Source: Erysipelotrichaceae bacterium
Lineage (GTDB): Bacteria > Bacillota_I > Bacilli_A > RFN20 > CAG-826
Direction of reading: 5' to 3'
DNA length: 23,319 nt
Assembly: GCA_031271635.1 (NCBI GenBank)
Contig: JAISVG010000057.1
Coordinates: 1 to 23,319 of the forward strand
Positions 6,782 through 15,410 of this stretch are shown one piece after another (within the stretch, counting starts at the first letter, position 1; every line of letters begins with the position of its first letter). Position numbers and translations under genes: made by a program. The notes under the pieces were generated by a model that had not been told where the DNA came from, searched no databases, and worked only from the letters and a program-made list of their open reading frames with translations.

Positions 6782-8302
6782 GTGAAAACATCGATTCATA
6801 CCGAGGTCATCTTCAACATTATTCGAACTGCCGCTATTTCGATTTTATCATTTTTGACCTTCCCTTATGTTACAAGGGTTCTTCTTACCATTAACGGCTT
6901 TCCTGGTTTAAACGGAATTAATGGCCTCGGCTTATTTTCTTGGGGGACCGCTTTTATTTATTACTTTATGATTCTGGCTCGTATCGGCATTCCCAATATT
7001 GCCATCCGTGAATGTTCAAAAGTTAAAGATGACCGTGAGAAACTTTCTAAAGTTGCAAAAGAATTCTTCATCATTCAAAGTATTCCGACCATTATTTCGT
7101 TTGTGATCTTGGCCTTAGTTATTTGCCTAGTTCCTGGCACCATTAGCAGTAACGGCGGACTCCTTTTTATTCTAAGTCTCAATTTTATTACTAGTGTGTT
7201 GTCTTTTGAATGGGTTTTTATCGCGCTAAGGCAACATTTTTATATCGCCATTAGATCAATTATTACTTTATCAATTACTTCCATCATGATTTTCGTAATG
7301 GTTAGAAAGCCAGAAGATGTTCTTATCTATGCTTTAATCACCATTTTTGCGGGAGTTCTTAATGTAATTAGTAATCTATGGTTTCTAAAAAAACACATCA
7401 ACTTTAAGCAAAAGGAACCATATGAATTTAAAAAGCATCTAAAGCATCTTCCGACTCTGATTGGAATTTCACTTCTATTAACTATTTATAATGTTACCGA
7501 TGAGATTATTCTTGGCTTTCTTGACCATTCGATGTATGACGTAGCGGCCTATGCGATTGCTTTGAAGGGGATCAATATTATTATTACCATCATCGCCTCG
7601 ATGAGCATGGTTTTCGCTCCAAGAGCCAGCGAATACTTTAAGAAGGATCCTGAAAAATTTAGAAAGTTAGTTAGTTATGCGATTAATCTTTGTCTATTAA
7701 TCGCGCTTCCAACCACAATTCTCTTCATCATCGAGATGAACCCACTTATTAATCTCATTGCCGGAGGTGGTGCATATCAAGAAGCAATCCTTGTTGGTAT
7801 GATTCTTGCGACGATCATCATTACTTATTCACTTCATGAAATTATTTATACGACAATCATGTTACCGCAAGGAAAAGAAAAATCATATCTTGTTATGCTT
7901 ATGGTAATGGTTATTTGTAACCTTGGTTTATCCTTTTTATTCGCCTTTGTCTTCTTTAAAGATAATGCCATCGTTGGGATCGCTCTCGCAGTCTTAATCA
8001 GCGATATTTTAGTATTGACCTATCTTTATATTATCAACCGCCATGATCTAAAACCGGCTCTCTTTAATCATAATGCCGTTAGCATCGTTATTGCAACAAC
8101 AGTCTTCAGCGTGATTGCTACTGGTCTTCATTTGCTGTTTGAATTCGTAATTGCCGCCCATATTGAGGTTACAGCACGCTATATCACTGAGATTATTACT
8201 GTCTTTTTTGTTTCACTTTTAGGCTATGTTTTAAGTGCAATTGTGCTTAAAGAAAAAATCATCACTTCAATTCTTCGTCGTGAAGACCTTCTTAAAGACT
8301 AA
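6782..8302 (+). CDS. Wzx-type polysaccharide flippase (MOP superfamily)
   Basis: The 506-aa, highly hydrophobic protein has about 14 predicted membrane segments. The N-terminus (NIIRTAAISILSFLTFPYVT) is typical of PST/Wzx exporters: an amphipathic start, then a membrane segment ending in FPYVTRVL. The family moves lipid-linked repeat units across the cytoplasmic membrane. The start is GTG, because no in-frame ATG lies upstream before the stop at 6764 and the family N-terminus begins here. A TATAAT sits 6 nt upstream with no Shine-Dalgarno. Its stop codon overlaps that of the convergent LRR gene by 4 nt. Together with the glycosyltransferases and the polymerase at 21508-22905 it indicates Wzx/Wzy-dependent polymer assembly. 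Confidence 0.88.
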   Translation: MKTSIHTEVIFNIIRTAAISILSFLTFPYVTRVLLTINGFPGLNGINGLGLFSWGTAFIYYFMILARIGIPNIAIRECSKVKDDREKLSKVAKEFFIIQSIPTIISFVILALVICLVPGTISSNGGLLFILSLNFITSVLSFEWVFIALRQHFYIAIRSIITLSITSIMIFVMVRKPEDVLIYALITIFAGVLNVISNLWFLKKHINFKQKEPYEFKKHLKHLPTLIGISLLLTIYNVTDEIILGFLDHSMYDVAAYAIALKGINIIITIIASMSMVFAPRASEYFKKDPEKFRKLVSYAINLCLLIALPTTILFIIEMNPLINLIAGGGAYQEAILVGMILATIIITYSLHEIIYTTIMLPQGKEKSYLVMLMVMVICNLGLSFLFAFVFFKDNAIVGIALAVLISDILVLTYLYIINRHDLKPALFNHNAVSIVIATTVFSVIATGLHLLFEFVIAAHIEVTARYITEIITVFFVSLLGYVLSAIVLKEKIITSILRREDLLKD

Positions 8303-10278
8303 CGATGATTAATTGTAATTGAGCCATCATGCCAAGCCGGGGTACCATTGCTTTGCTTCTTCCATAAATTTGGATATGCAGTTTCTGGAATAGCCGGCCA
8401 AGGCTGAGAAGAATAAATATTTATGGTAATCTTGGAACAATTAACAAAAGCATTCTCTTGAATTTCATTGATACGCGGGTATCGCAGTTGACCGTTATCA
8501 TCGATAATATCATCAATTGCAATATCAAGGGTTAAAGTGCCGTTAATGTCCGCGAAAGCTCGACTCTTAATCGCAGTAACTCCTATTGGAATTACAAAAT
8601 CATTAAGTGAAGTTGCTCCATCAAAAAGACCAGGCTCTAAAGATGGTGTTTGTTTAGGAAATCTTACTTTTGTTAAAGAGGAACAATTCTGAAACGCTCG
8701 GTATTCAGGAATAAATCTAGCCGAAGTTGTAGTTTCAAAGACAAATTCCTTAAGGCTTCTTGCCCCGTTAAAGGCTTCATGACCGATTGAAGTAAGACGG
8801 CTACCACTTTCGATATTAACTTGTTCAAGATGAACATTATTCATGAAGGAATTGCCACTAATCGCAAGAACATTCCACGGAATATCGATAGTGGTAAAAG
8901 TTGGTGGATTATTACCATCGTCTAATCCGAAAACCTCTCCTACTGAAGCACCAAAAACCCCTAGAGTAAGTGGTAAGGTCACTTTTCCAGTTGCTGAAGT
9001 CGGGTAAATACTGCCATCTTCATTAAGGAGAATAAAACTATTGAGTGGTGTATTATAAAAGGCCCGCTCTTGAATAACGGTAATACCACGCGCCGCAGCA
9101 TAAATGGTTGTTAAATGCTGGCAATTACTAAAAACATCTGTTCTTAAAGTTGCTACTTTTGAGGGGATTGTAAACTGAGTTAGCCCCACATTTTGGAAAG
9201 TAGCAATCCCAATTTGAGTGATTTCATTTGAGAACTCCACCTCAGTAAGTGCTGTAGCATTCAAAAAGGCCTGATCCGGAAGTTCCTTAAGACCAAGCGC
9301 GGTAATCTTTGTAATGAAGGCACAATCTTTAAAAGCTCCAACTCCAATTCTCGTTAGCGTTTCTAAAAAATTTATTTCACCTTGAAGTGATGAACCCATA
9401 AAGGCCTCATTACCAATAGAAGTAACATTACTAGGAAGGTTAATATCTGTTAAAGCGGTACAATTAGCGAAAGATCTATTGCCAATTGAAATTGCTTGTT
9501 GCGCATCAGAAGTAATAAAATCAACCCCTATTAAAGAAGTACAATTCTCGAAAAGACTGTCAGAAATAACGCTTAAATAGGCTGGAATTTCTACAAAAAC
9601 TAAACCGGTTTGATTCTTAAATAACGAATCACCAAAATGAGCATATGACTCATCAAGCGTAATAATATTTGGATTTGGTATTTCCGGATGACTAAAGCCT
9701 TCACTAAAAGCAATCACGGTATTAGCTGGTAAAGTGCCACGATGCGCGATGATAACCCGTCCTAAAGTAACCCACTCTTCATGATTATCATCTAAAAAAG
9801 GCGTATTAAGGAAAGCGCTGGTCCCGATTTCAGTAATCGAATCACCATGATTGGTGACAGTTCTTAAATTAGAACAGTCTTGGAAGGCATAGGAGCCAAT
9901 TGTCGTGACAGTATCTGGAATAATAACCTCGGTTAAACGCTCTGAAGCAATAAAAGCTGAACTATTGATTTTTGTTACTTTCATTCCTTCAATGTAAGCT
10001 GGGATTTCAAAGACAGCCGGATAATCGCCAACACCTTTTACAATATGAACTTCATGAACGCCATTAACCGTAACATATTCATAACTCAAAAAGGGAATAT
10101 TAGCGATTTGCTTTAATCGATAATTAATTGCTAAAGCATAGGTAGTAATAATAACTGCAATAAAAGTCGGAATAACAATAAGATGCGCGATAAGAGATTT
10201 CTTATTTTTTTGCATCCAAGTGCGGCGATCTGGTTCTTGCTTAAACTCTCGTTCGGTTAGATTTTGAATAATAGCCAT
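8299..10278 (-). CDS. Membrane-anchored BspA-like leucine-rich-repeat surface protein
   Basis: The 659-aa protein has a basic cytosolic N-terminus (1-28), one membrane segment (about 29-51, from LIAHLIVIPTF) and an outside part built of a dozen or so LRR_5/BspA-type repeats. Examples of the repeat core are VTTIGSYAFQDCSNLRTV, VTSIGNEAFMGS and ITQIGIATFQNVG, with a consensus of I-P-x2-V-T-x-I-G-x2-A-F-x2-C-x2-L. There is no lipobox and no sorting signal, so it is held by the N-terminal anchor. BspA-like repeats act in adhesion and protein binding. It is the last gene of the opp operon: TAATG overlaps oppF, with AGGAGGG (10287-10293) inside the oppF end. A role in capturing peptide sources for the permease is inference. 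Confidence 0.85.
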   Translation of the reverse strand: MAIIQNLTEREFKQEPDRRTWMQKNKKSLIAHLIVIPTFIAVIITTYALAINYRLKQIANIPFLSYEYVTVNGVHEVHIVKGVGDYPAVFEIPAYIEGMKVTKINSSAFIASERLTEVIIPDTVTTIGSYAFQDCSNLRTVTNHGDSITEIGTSAFLNTPFLDDNHEEWVTLGRVIIAHRGTLPANTVIAFSEGFSHPEIPNPNIITLDESYAHFGDSLFKNQTGLVFVEIPAYLSVISDSLFENCTSLIGVDFITSDAQQAISIGNRSFANCTALTDINLPSNVTSIGNEAFMGSSLQGEINFLETLTRIGVGAFKDCAFITKITALGLKELPDQAFLNATALTEVEFSNEITQIGIATFQNVGLTQFTIPSKVATLRTDVFSNCQHLTTIYAAARGITVIQERAFYNTPLNSFILLNEDGSIYPTSATGKVTLPLTLGVFGASVGEVFGLDDGNNPPTFTTIDIPWNVLAISGNSFMNNVHLEQVNIESGSRLTSIGHEAFNGARSLKEFVFETTTSARFIPEYRAFQNCSSLTKVRFPKQTPSLEPGLFDGATSLNDFVIPIGVTAIKSRAFADINGTLTLDIAIDDIIDDNGQLRYPRINEIQENAFVNCSKITINIYSSQPWPAIPETAYPNLWKKQSNGTPAWHDGSITINHR

Positions 10279-11369
10279 TATTTCTTCCCTCCTAATACTT
10301 TTTGATACTCAGCAAGTTCTTTCTTATTCGCACGAACAAAATGACCTGGTCTAATCTCAACTAGTTCTGGAAGATCATCCTTAGTATATTGATGCATCTG
10401 AGGATTATATACCTGAATCTTCTTTTTACTTTCAATCTTGGGATCAGGAATCGGAATTGCCGACAAAAGCGCGATGGTATACGGATGTAAAGGATAATCA
10501 AACATTTCTTGAGCTGGAGCTAATTCGACAATTTTACCAGCAAAAATAACTGCAATTCGATCAGATATATACTTGACCACCGATAAATCATGAGCAATAA
10601 AAAGCACCGTCATATTATGTCGCTCTTTAAAGTCTTTGATCAGGTTTAATACTTGAGCGCGAATACTAACATCTAAGGCAGAAATTGGTTCATCAGCAAT
10701 AACGAATTCTGGATTCATAATCATACATCTAGCAATTCCAATTCTTTGTCTTTGTCCGCCGGAGAATTCATGAGGAAATCTTTTTAAGTGTTCGGGGCGT
10801 AGGCCAACCTGTTCAATCATGGCCATTACTTTATTAAGACGATCTTGCTCATCATGATATAGGTGGAACGCTCTTAGACCCTCAGAAATAATATAGTCAA
10901 CATTAGCTCGTTCATTTAATGAGGCACTGGGGTCTTGAAAAACCATTTGCACTTTAGTTTTAATTTCTCGTTCAATTGCATGTTCAATTTTCCCTGAAAT
11001 CGGAACATTATTATACGCAATTACACCTTTAGTTACATCATTAATGCGGTTAATCGCCCGTCCAATGGTAGTTTTTCCACTCCCAGATTCACCAACAAGA
11101 CCAAGAATCTCGCCTCGTTTAATATCAAGGTTTAAATGGTCAACCACAATTCTTTCCACCGGTCCCATTTTAAATGAAATCCGCACATCACGGAATTTAA
11201 CAATGGCATCGTCAGGATTCTTAAGTTGTCCTTGGACTTTTGATTTGACATACTGAGGATCTTTTTTTAAATCTTTCTCATACTCGGCATCAAGTATCTT
11301 ATTAATTAAAGATTCGTCTTTAACAGTGCCATAATTTAAACGATTGTAGTGGTTAATTACTTTGCTCAT
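10278..11369 (-). CDS. oppF: Oligopeptide ABC transporter ATP-binding protein OppF
   Basis: The 363-aa ABC ATPase has Walker A GESGSGKTT (93-101), Q-loop VFQDP, signature FSGGQRQR (202-209) and Walker B VIADEP with the switch LFIAHDLSVV. The C-terminus has the oligopeptide/dipeptide extension (LHPYTIALLSAIPIPDP), which marks OppD/F/DppF proteins. About 55 residues precede the ABC domain, longer than usual. It pairs with OppD to power the OppBC channel. ATG 11369 overlaps the oppD stop (ATGA) and has a GGGAGGTG Shine-Dalgarno just upstream. All catalytic motifs are intact. Confidence 0.92.
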   Translation of the reverse strand: MSKVINHYNRLNYGTVKDESLINKILDAEYEKDLKKDPQYVKSKVQGQLKNPDDAIVKFRDVRISFKMGPVERIVVDHLNLDIKRGEILGLVGESGSGKTTIGRAINRINDVTKGVIAYNNVPISGKIEHAIEREIKTKVQMVFQDPSASLNERANVDYIISEGLRAFHLYHDEQDRLNKVMAMIEQVGLRPEHLKRFPHEFSGGQRQRIGIARCMIMNPEFVIADEPISALDVSIRAQVLNLIKDFKERHNMTVLFIAHDLSVVKYISDRIAVIFAGKIVELAPAQEMFDYPLHPYTIALLSAIPIPDPKIESKKKIQVYNPQMHQYTKDDLPELVEIRPGHFVRANKKELAEYQKVLGGKK

Positions 11370-12505
11370 TCTTCCACCTCCCGCTTTAATTCTTTTGCGG
11401 CAGCTGCCATTCGTTTGGTTAATTCTTGAATCACCACTGGTTTTTCAATCTTGGGAGCCCGCGGATCTAGTAACCAAGTTTTTGCAAAGTGAGTTTCACT
11501 AATTTGAAACATTGGAGATTCCTTTAAAAAATCAATTTTTAAAGCATATTTATTTCGTGGAGCATAAGCATCACCAATAATCTCGCTCGAGAATGTTGGT
11601 GGATTGCCGGGAATATATGAAAGTGGTTCCCCTTTAACACCTAATTGCGGCAAACTAGACAGTAGGGCCCACGTATAAGGATGCGCCGGACGATAAAAAA
11701 TATCTTCACTAGTCCCATACTCAACTATTTGACCGCCATACATAACTGCGATTCTTGAAGCCACATTCGCGACTACTCCTAAATCATGAGTAATGAAAAT
11801 AGTTGTCCATTTATATTCTTGCTGTAATTCCTTAATAAGATCAAGAATTTGGTTTTGTACCGTTACATCAAGCGCGGTTGTGGGTTCATCGCAAATCAGG
11901 ATTTCCGGACGACAAGCAAGGGCAATTGCAATAACTACCCGCTGTCTCATCCCTCCAGAATATTGGAAAGGGAAATCACGATACCGTCTTGCAGCATCAG
12001 GAATCTTAACTTTTTCAAGAAGTTTAATTGCTTCTTCTTTGGCCTGCTTTCGCGTCATATGATGATGTTTAATTAATACTTCTGAGATTTGAAAGCCAAT
12101 TGAAAACAAGGGATTTAAACTCGTCATCGGATCTTGGAAAATCGTCGCAATTCTCTTACCGCGAATCTTAAGCCAATCCTTCTTACTCATCGGTTTAGGA
12201 CCATTAGAATCTTTATTTTCAAGAACAATTTTTTCTTTGCCTTTTAAAGAACGGCTCTTTTTCGCGACTTTTGCTAAGTCCATATCATCAAACAGGATTT
12301 CGCCCTGCTTAATATATCCATTAGCATCGAGCATTCCGGTAAAAGTCTTCGTAAAAACCGACTTTCCACTTCCGGATTCCCCAACAATCGCTAGCGTTTC
12401 TCCCCGATACACATTTAAGGAAACACCACGAATGACATCGACTTTCTTACCATGAGTATAAAAGCCCACAATTAAATCTTTAACACTAATAATTGGTTTT
12501 TCCAT
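11366..12505 (-). CDS. oppD: Oligopeptide ABC transporter ATP-binding protein OppD
   Basis: The 379-aa ATPase starts MEKPIISVKDL, with Walker A GESGSGKS (42-49), Q-loop IFQDPMTSLNP (Q124), signature YSGGMRQR (182-189), Walker B LICDEP and H-switch FITHDLGVV. The C-terminal oligopeptide-transporter extension is present (RPAHPYTWALLSSLPQL). About 30 lysine-rich residues (80-110) are inserted between Walker A and the Q-loop, unlike the compact Bacillus or E. coli OppD. The frame opens further upstream (12634), but that part only reads through oppC; ATG 12505 overlaps the oppC stop as TAATG and matches the family N-terminus. No strong Shine-Dalgarno is seen, so translation is probably coupled to oppC. 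Confidence 0.92.
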   Translation of the reverse strand: MEKPIISVKDLIVGFYTHGKKVDVIRGVSLNVYRGETLAIVGESGSGKSVFTKTFTGMLDANGYIKQGEILFDDMDLAKVAKKSRSLKGKEKIVLENKDSNGPKPMSKKDWLKIRGKRIATIFQDPMTSLNPLFSIGFQISEVLIKHHHMTRKQAKEEAIKLLEKVKIPDAARRYRDFPFQYSGGMRQRVVIAIALACRPEILICDEPTTALDVTVQNQILDLIKELQQEYKWTTIFITHDLGVVANVASRIAVMYGGQIVEYGTSEDIFYRPAHPYTWALLSSLPQLGVKGEPLSYIPGNPPTFSSEIIGDAYAPRNKYALKIDFLKESPMFQISETHFAKTWLLDPRAPKIEKPVVIQELTKRMAAAAKELKREVEE

Positions 12506-13554
12506 TATCGATGCGTCCTCGGGTCTGTCGCGTCCGCTAGAGCGAAACCAATATAATAAAATGAAATCGTAAGCGGTACTAGCACCACTAGAGGCGCAAG
12601 TAACAAATACCAGTTTGTAAGCCATGGAGCCCACGCCCCACTTGCAGTTCCTGTCGCGCCTTGAGTCGAGGCCGTTAGTACTTGTCCTAGGGTAACATCA
12701 CCATTTTTGATGTCAAACGATAAACCAAAGAAGGCTAAGCTAACTTCAGCCGAGATTACTCCTGGAATTTCCCCACTAACTACGGTGACAATAATTGATA
12801 CTAAATAAGGTAACAAATTATGGAGGATCATGTTAGAAGAAGAGGTGCCTAGTGTTTTACTGGCAATATTATATTCACGATTTCTAATAATAATGATTTG
12901 GTTTCTCATAATGGTGGCAAGCCCCATCCAAGAGAACATAGTTAATAAGAAAACAATAATAAAGAAGCCGTAATCTTCCATATAGTCAATGAAAACATTC
13001 ATTAAAAGGATATAAAGAAGTAGAGTCGGAACATTAGAAATAAAGTTTCTGATTTCAAGCATAATGGGGTCTAGCCACTTAAAATAACCCCATAGAGCCC
13101 CGATTGTAAGTCCGACAATGACATTAATGAGCGATACAACAATTGCCAGTAATAAGGATAATCTAGCTCCCTCCCAAACGCAGGTCCAAAGGTCTAAACC
13201 CTCAAACGAAGCTCCCATGTTCTTGCCACAAATACCAAACCAGTGATCAGCAGTTGGGAACTGATAATAACCAATTTGAGGATCACCAAAACGTTCAGCG
13301 GTTGTTGTCGAAGAATCATAAATTTCATATGATAACATCATTGGTCCAAAGATGGTAAAGAAAACCACTAAAAATAGCATAATAAAACAAACAATGACAA
13401 AAGGCTTTTTAAATAGCTGACGGAAAGATGCTCGCCAGAAAGAATATGGGGCACTATCGATTCTTTCGATTTCTTCTTCGCTGGTACCGATAACCGTGAA
13501 GAGTTCTGCCTCATTAGCGACGATTAGATCATTAATTCTCTTTGCTTCTTCCAT
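12505..13554 (-). CDS. oppC: Oligopeptide ABC transporter permease OppC
   Basis: The 349-aa permease has a cytosolic N-terminus, a first membrane segment (about 51-70), an outside loop and a BPD_transp_1 domain with five segments. The EAA coupling loop is NREYNIASKTLGTSSSNM. Where OppC proteins usually have HxxGTDxxGRD, this one reads HWFGICGKNMG...LDLWTCVWEGARLS, a longer version with two outside cysteines (C109, C125) that could form a disulfide. ATG 13554 was chosen over 13590: it lies one base after the oppB stop, follows an AAAGGAA Shine-Dalgarno, and the upstream 12 residues only overlap oppB. It forms the channel with OppB. Confidence 0.9.
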   Translation of the reverse strand: MEEAKRINDLIVANEAELFTVIGTSEEEIERIDSAPYSFWRASFRQLFKKPFVIVCFIMLFLVVFFTIFGPMMLSYEIYDSSTTTAERFGDPQIGYYQFPTADHWFGICGKNMGASFEGLDLWTCVWEGARLSLLLAIVVSLINVIVGLTIGALWGYFKWLDPIMLEIRNFISNVPTLLLYILLMNVFIDYMEDYGFFIIVFLLTMFSWMGLATIMRNQIIIIRNREYNIASKTLGTSSSNMILHNLLPYLVSIIVTVVSGEIPGVISAEVSLAFFGLSFDIKNGDVTLGQVLTASTQGATGTASGAWAPWLTNWYLLLAPLVVLVPLTISFYYIGFALADATDPRTHR

Positions 13555-13555
13555 A

Positions 13556-14761
13556 CTATTCCTTTGATAAACTGATTCTAGGATCGGCAACGGCAGTCAC
13601 AATATCGCCTAATAAATACGCAATAACCGCAATAAAGGCTTCAATTATCACGACACCTTGAATCGCGAAGAATTCTTTTGAGGCATTCGCATTAATCAAA
13701 AGATTTCCAATTCCTTGGATGTTGTAAATCTTCTCGACAAAGAAAGAACCAAGTAAGGCAAAAAGCACTGACGCTGGAATCGAACGAATCAGCGGTACAA
13801 TGGCATTTCTCATCACATGTACTCCCATGATGCGATTTTCACTTAAACCTTTCGCTCGCGCAAACTTCACATAATCAGAGTTAAATTCATCAACCATATA
13901 TCTTCTAACCCATAAGGCAGTTCCAGTAAGTCCGGCAAGTCCTAAAGTGAGTACTGGGGCAATATATGAAAGAGGGTCACTCGCATTATAAACGGAAGGG
14001 AGACTAAAGATTCCCACAAAAACTGCCAGTAAAATATAATAATATGCGACGCCAGGAATGGAACCGACGGTAATAATATAGGCATTACCCAGTTTATCAG
14101 GAATACCATCCTTATGTTTAGCCATCCATAAACCAAGTGGATATCCGAGGCCCAAGTCAACCAAGACCGCGAGAATACCAACTGGGAAAGAAATTGCCAT
14201 TTTCTGGAACACAAAATCAATAACATAGACTTCTTTTTGATCTCCAGAAACCGAAGTATTAAATATTTTACCAAGATCCATGATGAAGAAACGGCAATCT
14301 TGAACGTGCATTAAGTATTCTCCAGTAGCGCTGTCAAGCGTAAAACTAGTAGTGCAGAGAGTTTTTGGAAAAGGAAGAATCGAATAAAGGAAAAAACCAA
14401 GTTGTTCAAAAGGTGAACCGGCAAAGCCCATATCCTTTTCAAATCGTACACAAACATCCTCAACCAACTGCGGGGGTAATTTACTAATCGGAACTCCCCC
14501 AAACTGAGTTTGATGACATAGGGTATCCATCTCGCTTGCATAACCAGCGCGAATTAAAAAGAAAGTGGCGATTACTGCTAAAAGAATCGTAATTAATGAA
14601 GAACCAACTCTTCGCAGTGAATATCTTAGCAAGGGATGTCCAAAAATCCGTTGCATTACTGCGTTGTCTTTGTAGATAATTCGGTGGGCTACTAGCTCAA
14701 TAAAAATAACTAAAGCGATTATGAAGAAGATAATAGAATAACCGATTAGATAAAATGCCAT
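13556..14761 (-). CDS. oppB: Oligopeptide ABC transporter permease OppB
   Basis: The 401-aa protein is longer than the usual 300-340 aa. It has an extra N-terminal membrane segment (about 4-24), the standard first OppB segment (52-71), a large outside loop (about 72-182) with four cysteines (C82, C104, C136, C156), then the BPD_transp_1 core with the EAA loop YVKFARAKGLSENRIMGVH. The core residues that contact OppD/F look normal. It is the first gene of the opp operon: AGGAGG (14766-14771) lies 4 nt before the ATG and a TATAAT box at 14791-14796. The long form recalls the Opp permeases of Mollicutes. Confidence 0.9.
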   Translation of the reverse strand: MAFYLIGYSIIFFIIALVIFIELVAHRIIYKDNAVMQRIFGHPLLRYSLRRVGSSLITILLAVIATFFLIRAGYASEMDTLCHQTQFGGVPISKLPPQLVEDVCVRFEKDMGFAGSPFEQLGFFLYSILPFPKTLCTTSFTLDSATGEYLMHVQDCRFFIMDLGKIFNTSVSGDQKEVYVIDFVFQKMAISFPVGILAVLVDLGLGYPLGLWMAKHKDGIPDKLGNAYIITVGSIPGVAYYYILLAVFVGIFSLPSVYNASDPLSYIAPVLTLGLAGLTGTALWVRRYMVDEFNSDYVKFARAKGLSENRIMGVHVMRNAIVPLIRSIPASVLFALLGSFFVEKIYNIQGIGNLLINANASKEFFAIQGVVIIEAFIAVIAYLLGDIVTAVADPRISLSKE

Positions 14762-14790
14762 TTAGCCTCCTCTTAAAAAAGCATGGTTTA

Positions 14791-14796
14791 ATTATA
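14791..14796 (-). promoter_or_regulatory. -10 box of the oppBCDF-LRR operon promoter
   Basis: A perfect TATAAT on the minus strand has TG directly before it and a T-rich upstream region; the -35 is poor (TTTCGT at 17 nt). Predicted transcription starts near 14784, giving a leader of about 23 nt with a strong AGGAGG. A second TATAAT lies at 14826-14831. Confidence 0.5.
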
Positions 14797-14851
14797 CATA
14801 ATTAAAAGGAAAAACGAAAGGGAAATTATAATCCATCGGCCGTTTTCAAAG

Positions 14852-15220
14852 CTATCTTCTTGCTTTATCGCGTTTAATGTAGACAAATAAATCAAAGAAA
14901 AACAAAACCGTAAATGCTACTAGAAGCGAAAAATAGACAATTTTCTTGTAGTTAATAATACCAGAAACAGTCGGTGGAACAACTGAAGCAATCACAAATA
15001 AGACGAGAATTGCCACTAAATGTTTAATAAAAAAGAGGATATCTGCTTTCGGATATATCATCTCTAAAAACACGGGAATTGCTGCAATTACTATTCCCAT
15101 GTAGACTGGGATTAGTCTTTGGATAACATCACTAACATTTGAAGCAAGAGCAAAAACAACAAAGCCTAAAAATAGTACTGCGTAAACAGCAATAATAATC
15201 TTTCTTTTAATATCTAACAT
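14852..15220 (-). CDS. Small four-segment membrane protein, unknown function
   Basis: The 122-aa protein is almost all hydrophobic, with four predicted membrane segments: about 7-27, 37-55, 63-83 and 93-113. It has short loops and a basic C-terminus (KRDKARR). No family was recognised. AAGGGGG lies 5 nt before the ATG and acts as a plausible Shine-Dalgarno. It lies 90 bp upstream of oppB on the same strand and could be cotranscribed with it, but oppB has its own promoter. A role as an accessory subunit of the permease is possible but has no sequence support. Confidence 0.7.
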   Translation of the reverse strand: MLDIKRKIIIAVYAVLFLGFVVFALASNVSDVIQRLIPVYMGIVIAAIPVFLEMIYPKADILFFIKHLVAILVLFVIASVVPPTVSGIINYKKIVYFSLLVAFTVLFFFDLFVYIKRDKARR

Positions 15221-15234
15221 ATATACCCCCTTAC

Positions 15235-15240
15235 ATTATA
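15235..15240 (-). promoter_or_regulatory. -10 box upstream of the 122-aa membrane protein
   Basis: TATAAT ends 14 nt before the ATG at 15220. The +1 would fall within the G-run that also makes the Shine-Dalgarno, so the leader would be only about 8 nt. No -35 was recognised. Confidence 0.35.
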
Positions 15241-15372
15241 GATGAGAAGAATGAAAAAATCCACCTAACCATTTAATTTTAACTAATTTGCAAAAATGAT
15301 GTTACGAAAGAAAAGAGCCTCAACTAATCGGAAAATATCCTTATTGATGCTTCGTTTCTTGTTCTATCTATT

Positions 15373-15410
15373 AAAAACAGACACTAATCATTGTCAATAA
15401 AACAGTGTCT
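15373..15410 (-). terminator. Candidate terminator after the Flg_new-repeat lipoprotein
   Basis: The minus strand has AGACACT pairing with AGTGTCT (7 bp, 18-nt loop), followed by GTTTTT. The 5' arm overlaps the stop codon of the gene. The long loop reduces confidence. Further on, near 15317-15352, an imperfect AGCATCAA/TTGAGGCT stem is followed by CTTTTC. Confidence 0.45.

Noticed and set aside
6735..6791. Upstream start (ATG 6791) for the WcaI-like glycosyltransferase
   Set aside because: It would add 19 residues unlike any family N-terminus and overlap the divergent flippase start; ATG 6734 gives the classic MKILLISQYYYPEN start.
12506..12634. Upstream start (ATG 12634) for OppD
   Set aside because: The 43 extra residues read through the end of oppC in another frame; ATG 12505 overlaps the oppC stop and fits the family start.
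13555..13590. Upstream start (ATG 13590) for OppC
   Set aside because: The extra 12 residues overlap the end of oppB; ATG 13554 has a Shine-Dalgarno and lies one base after the oppB stop.
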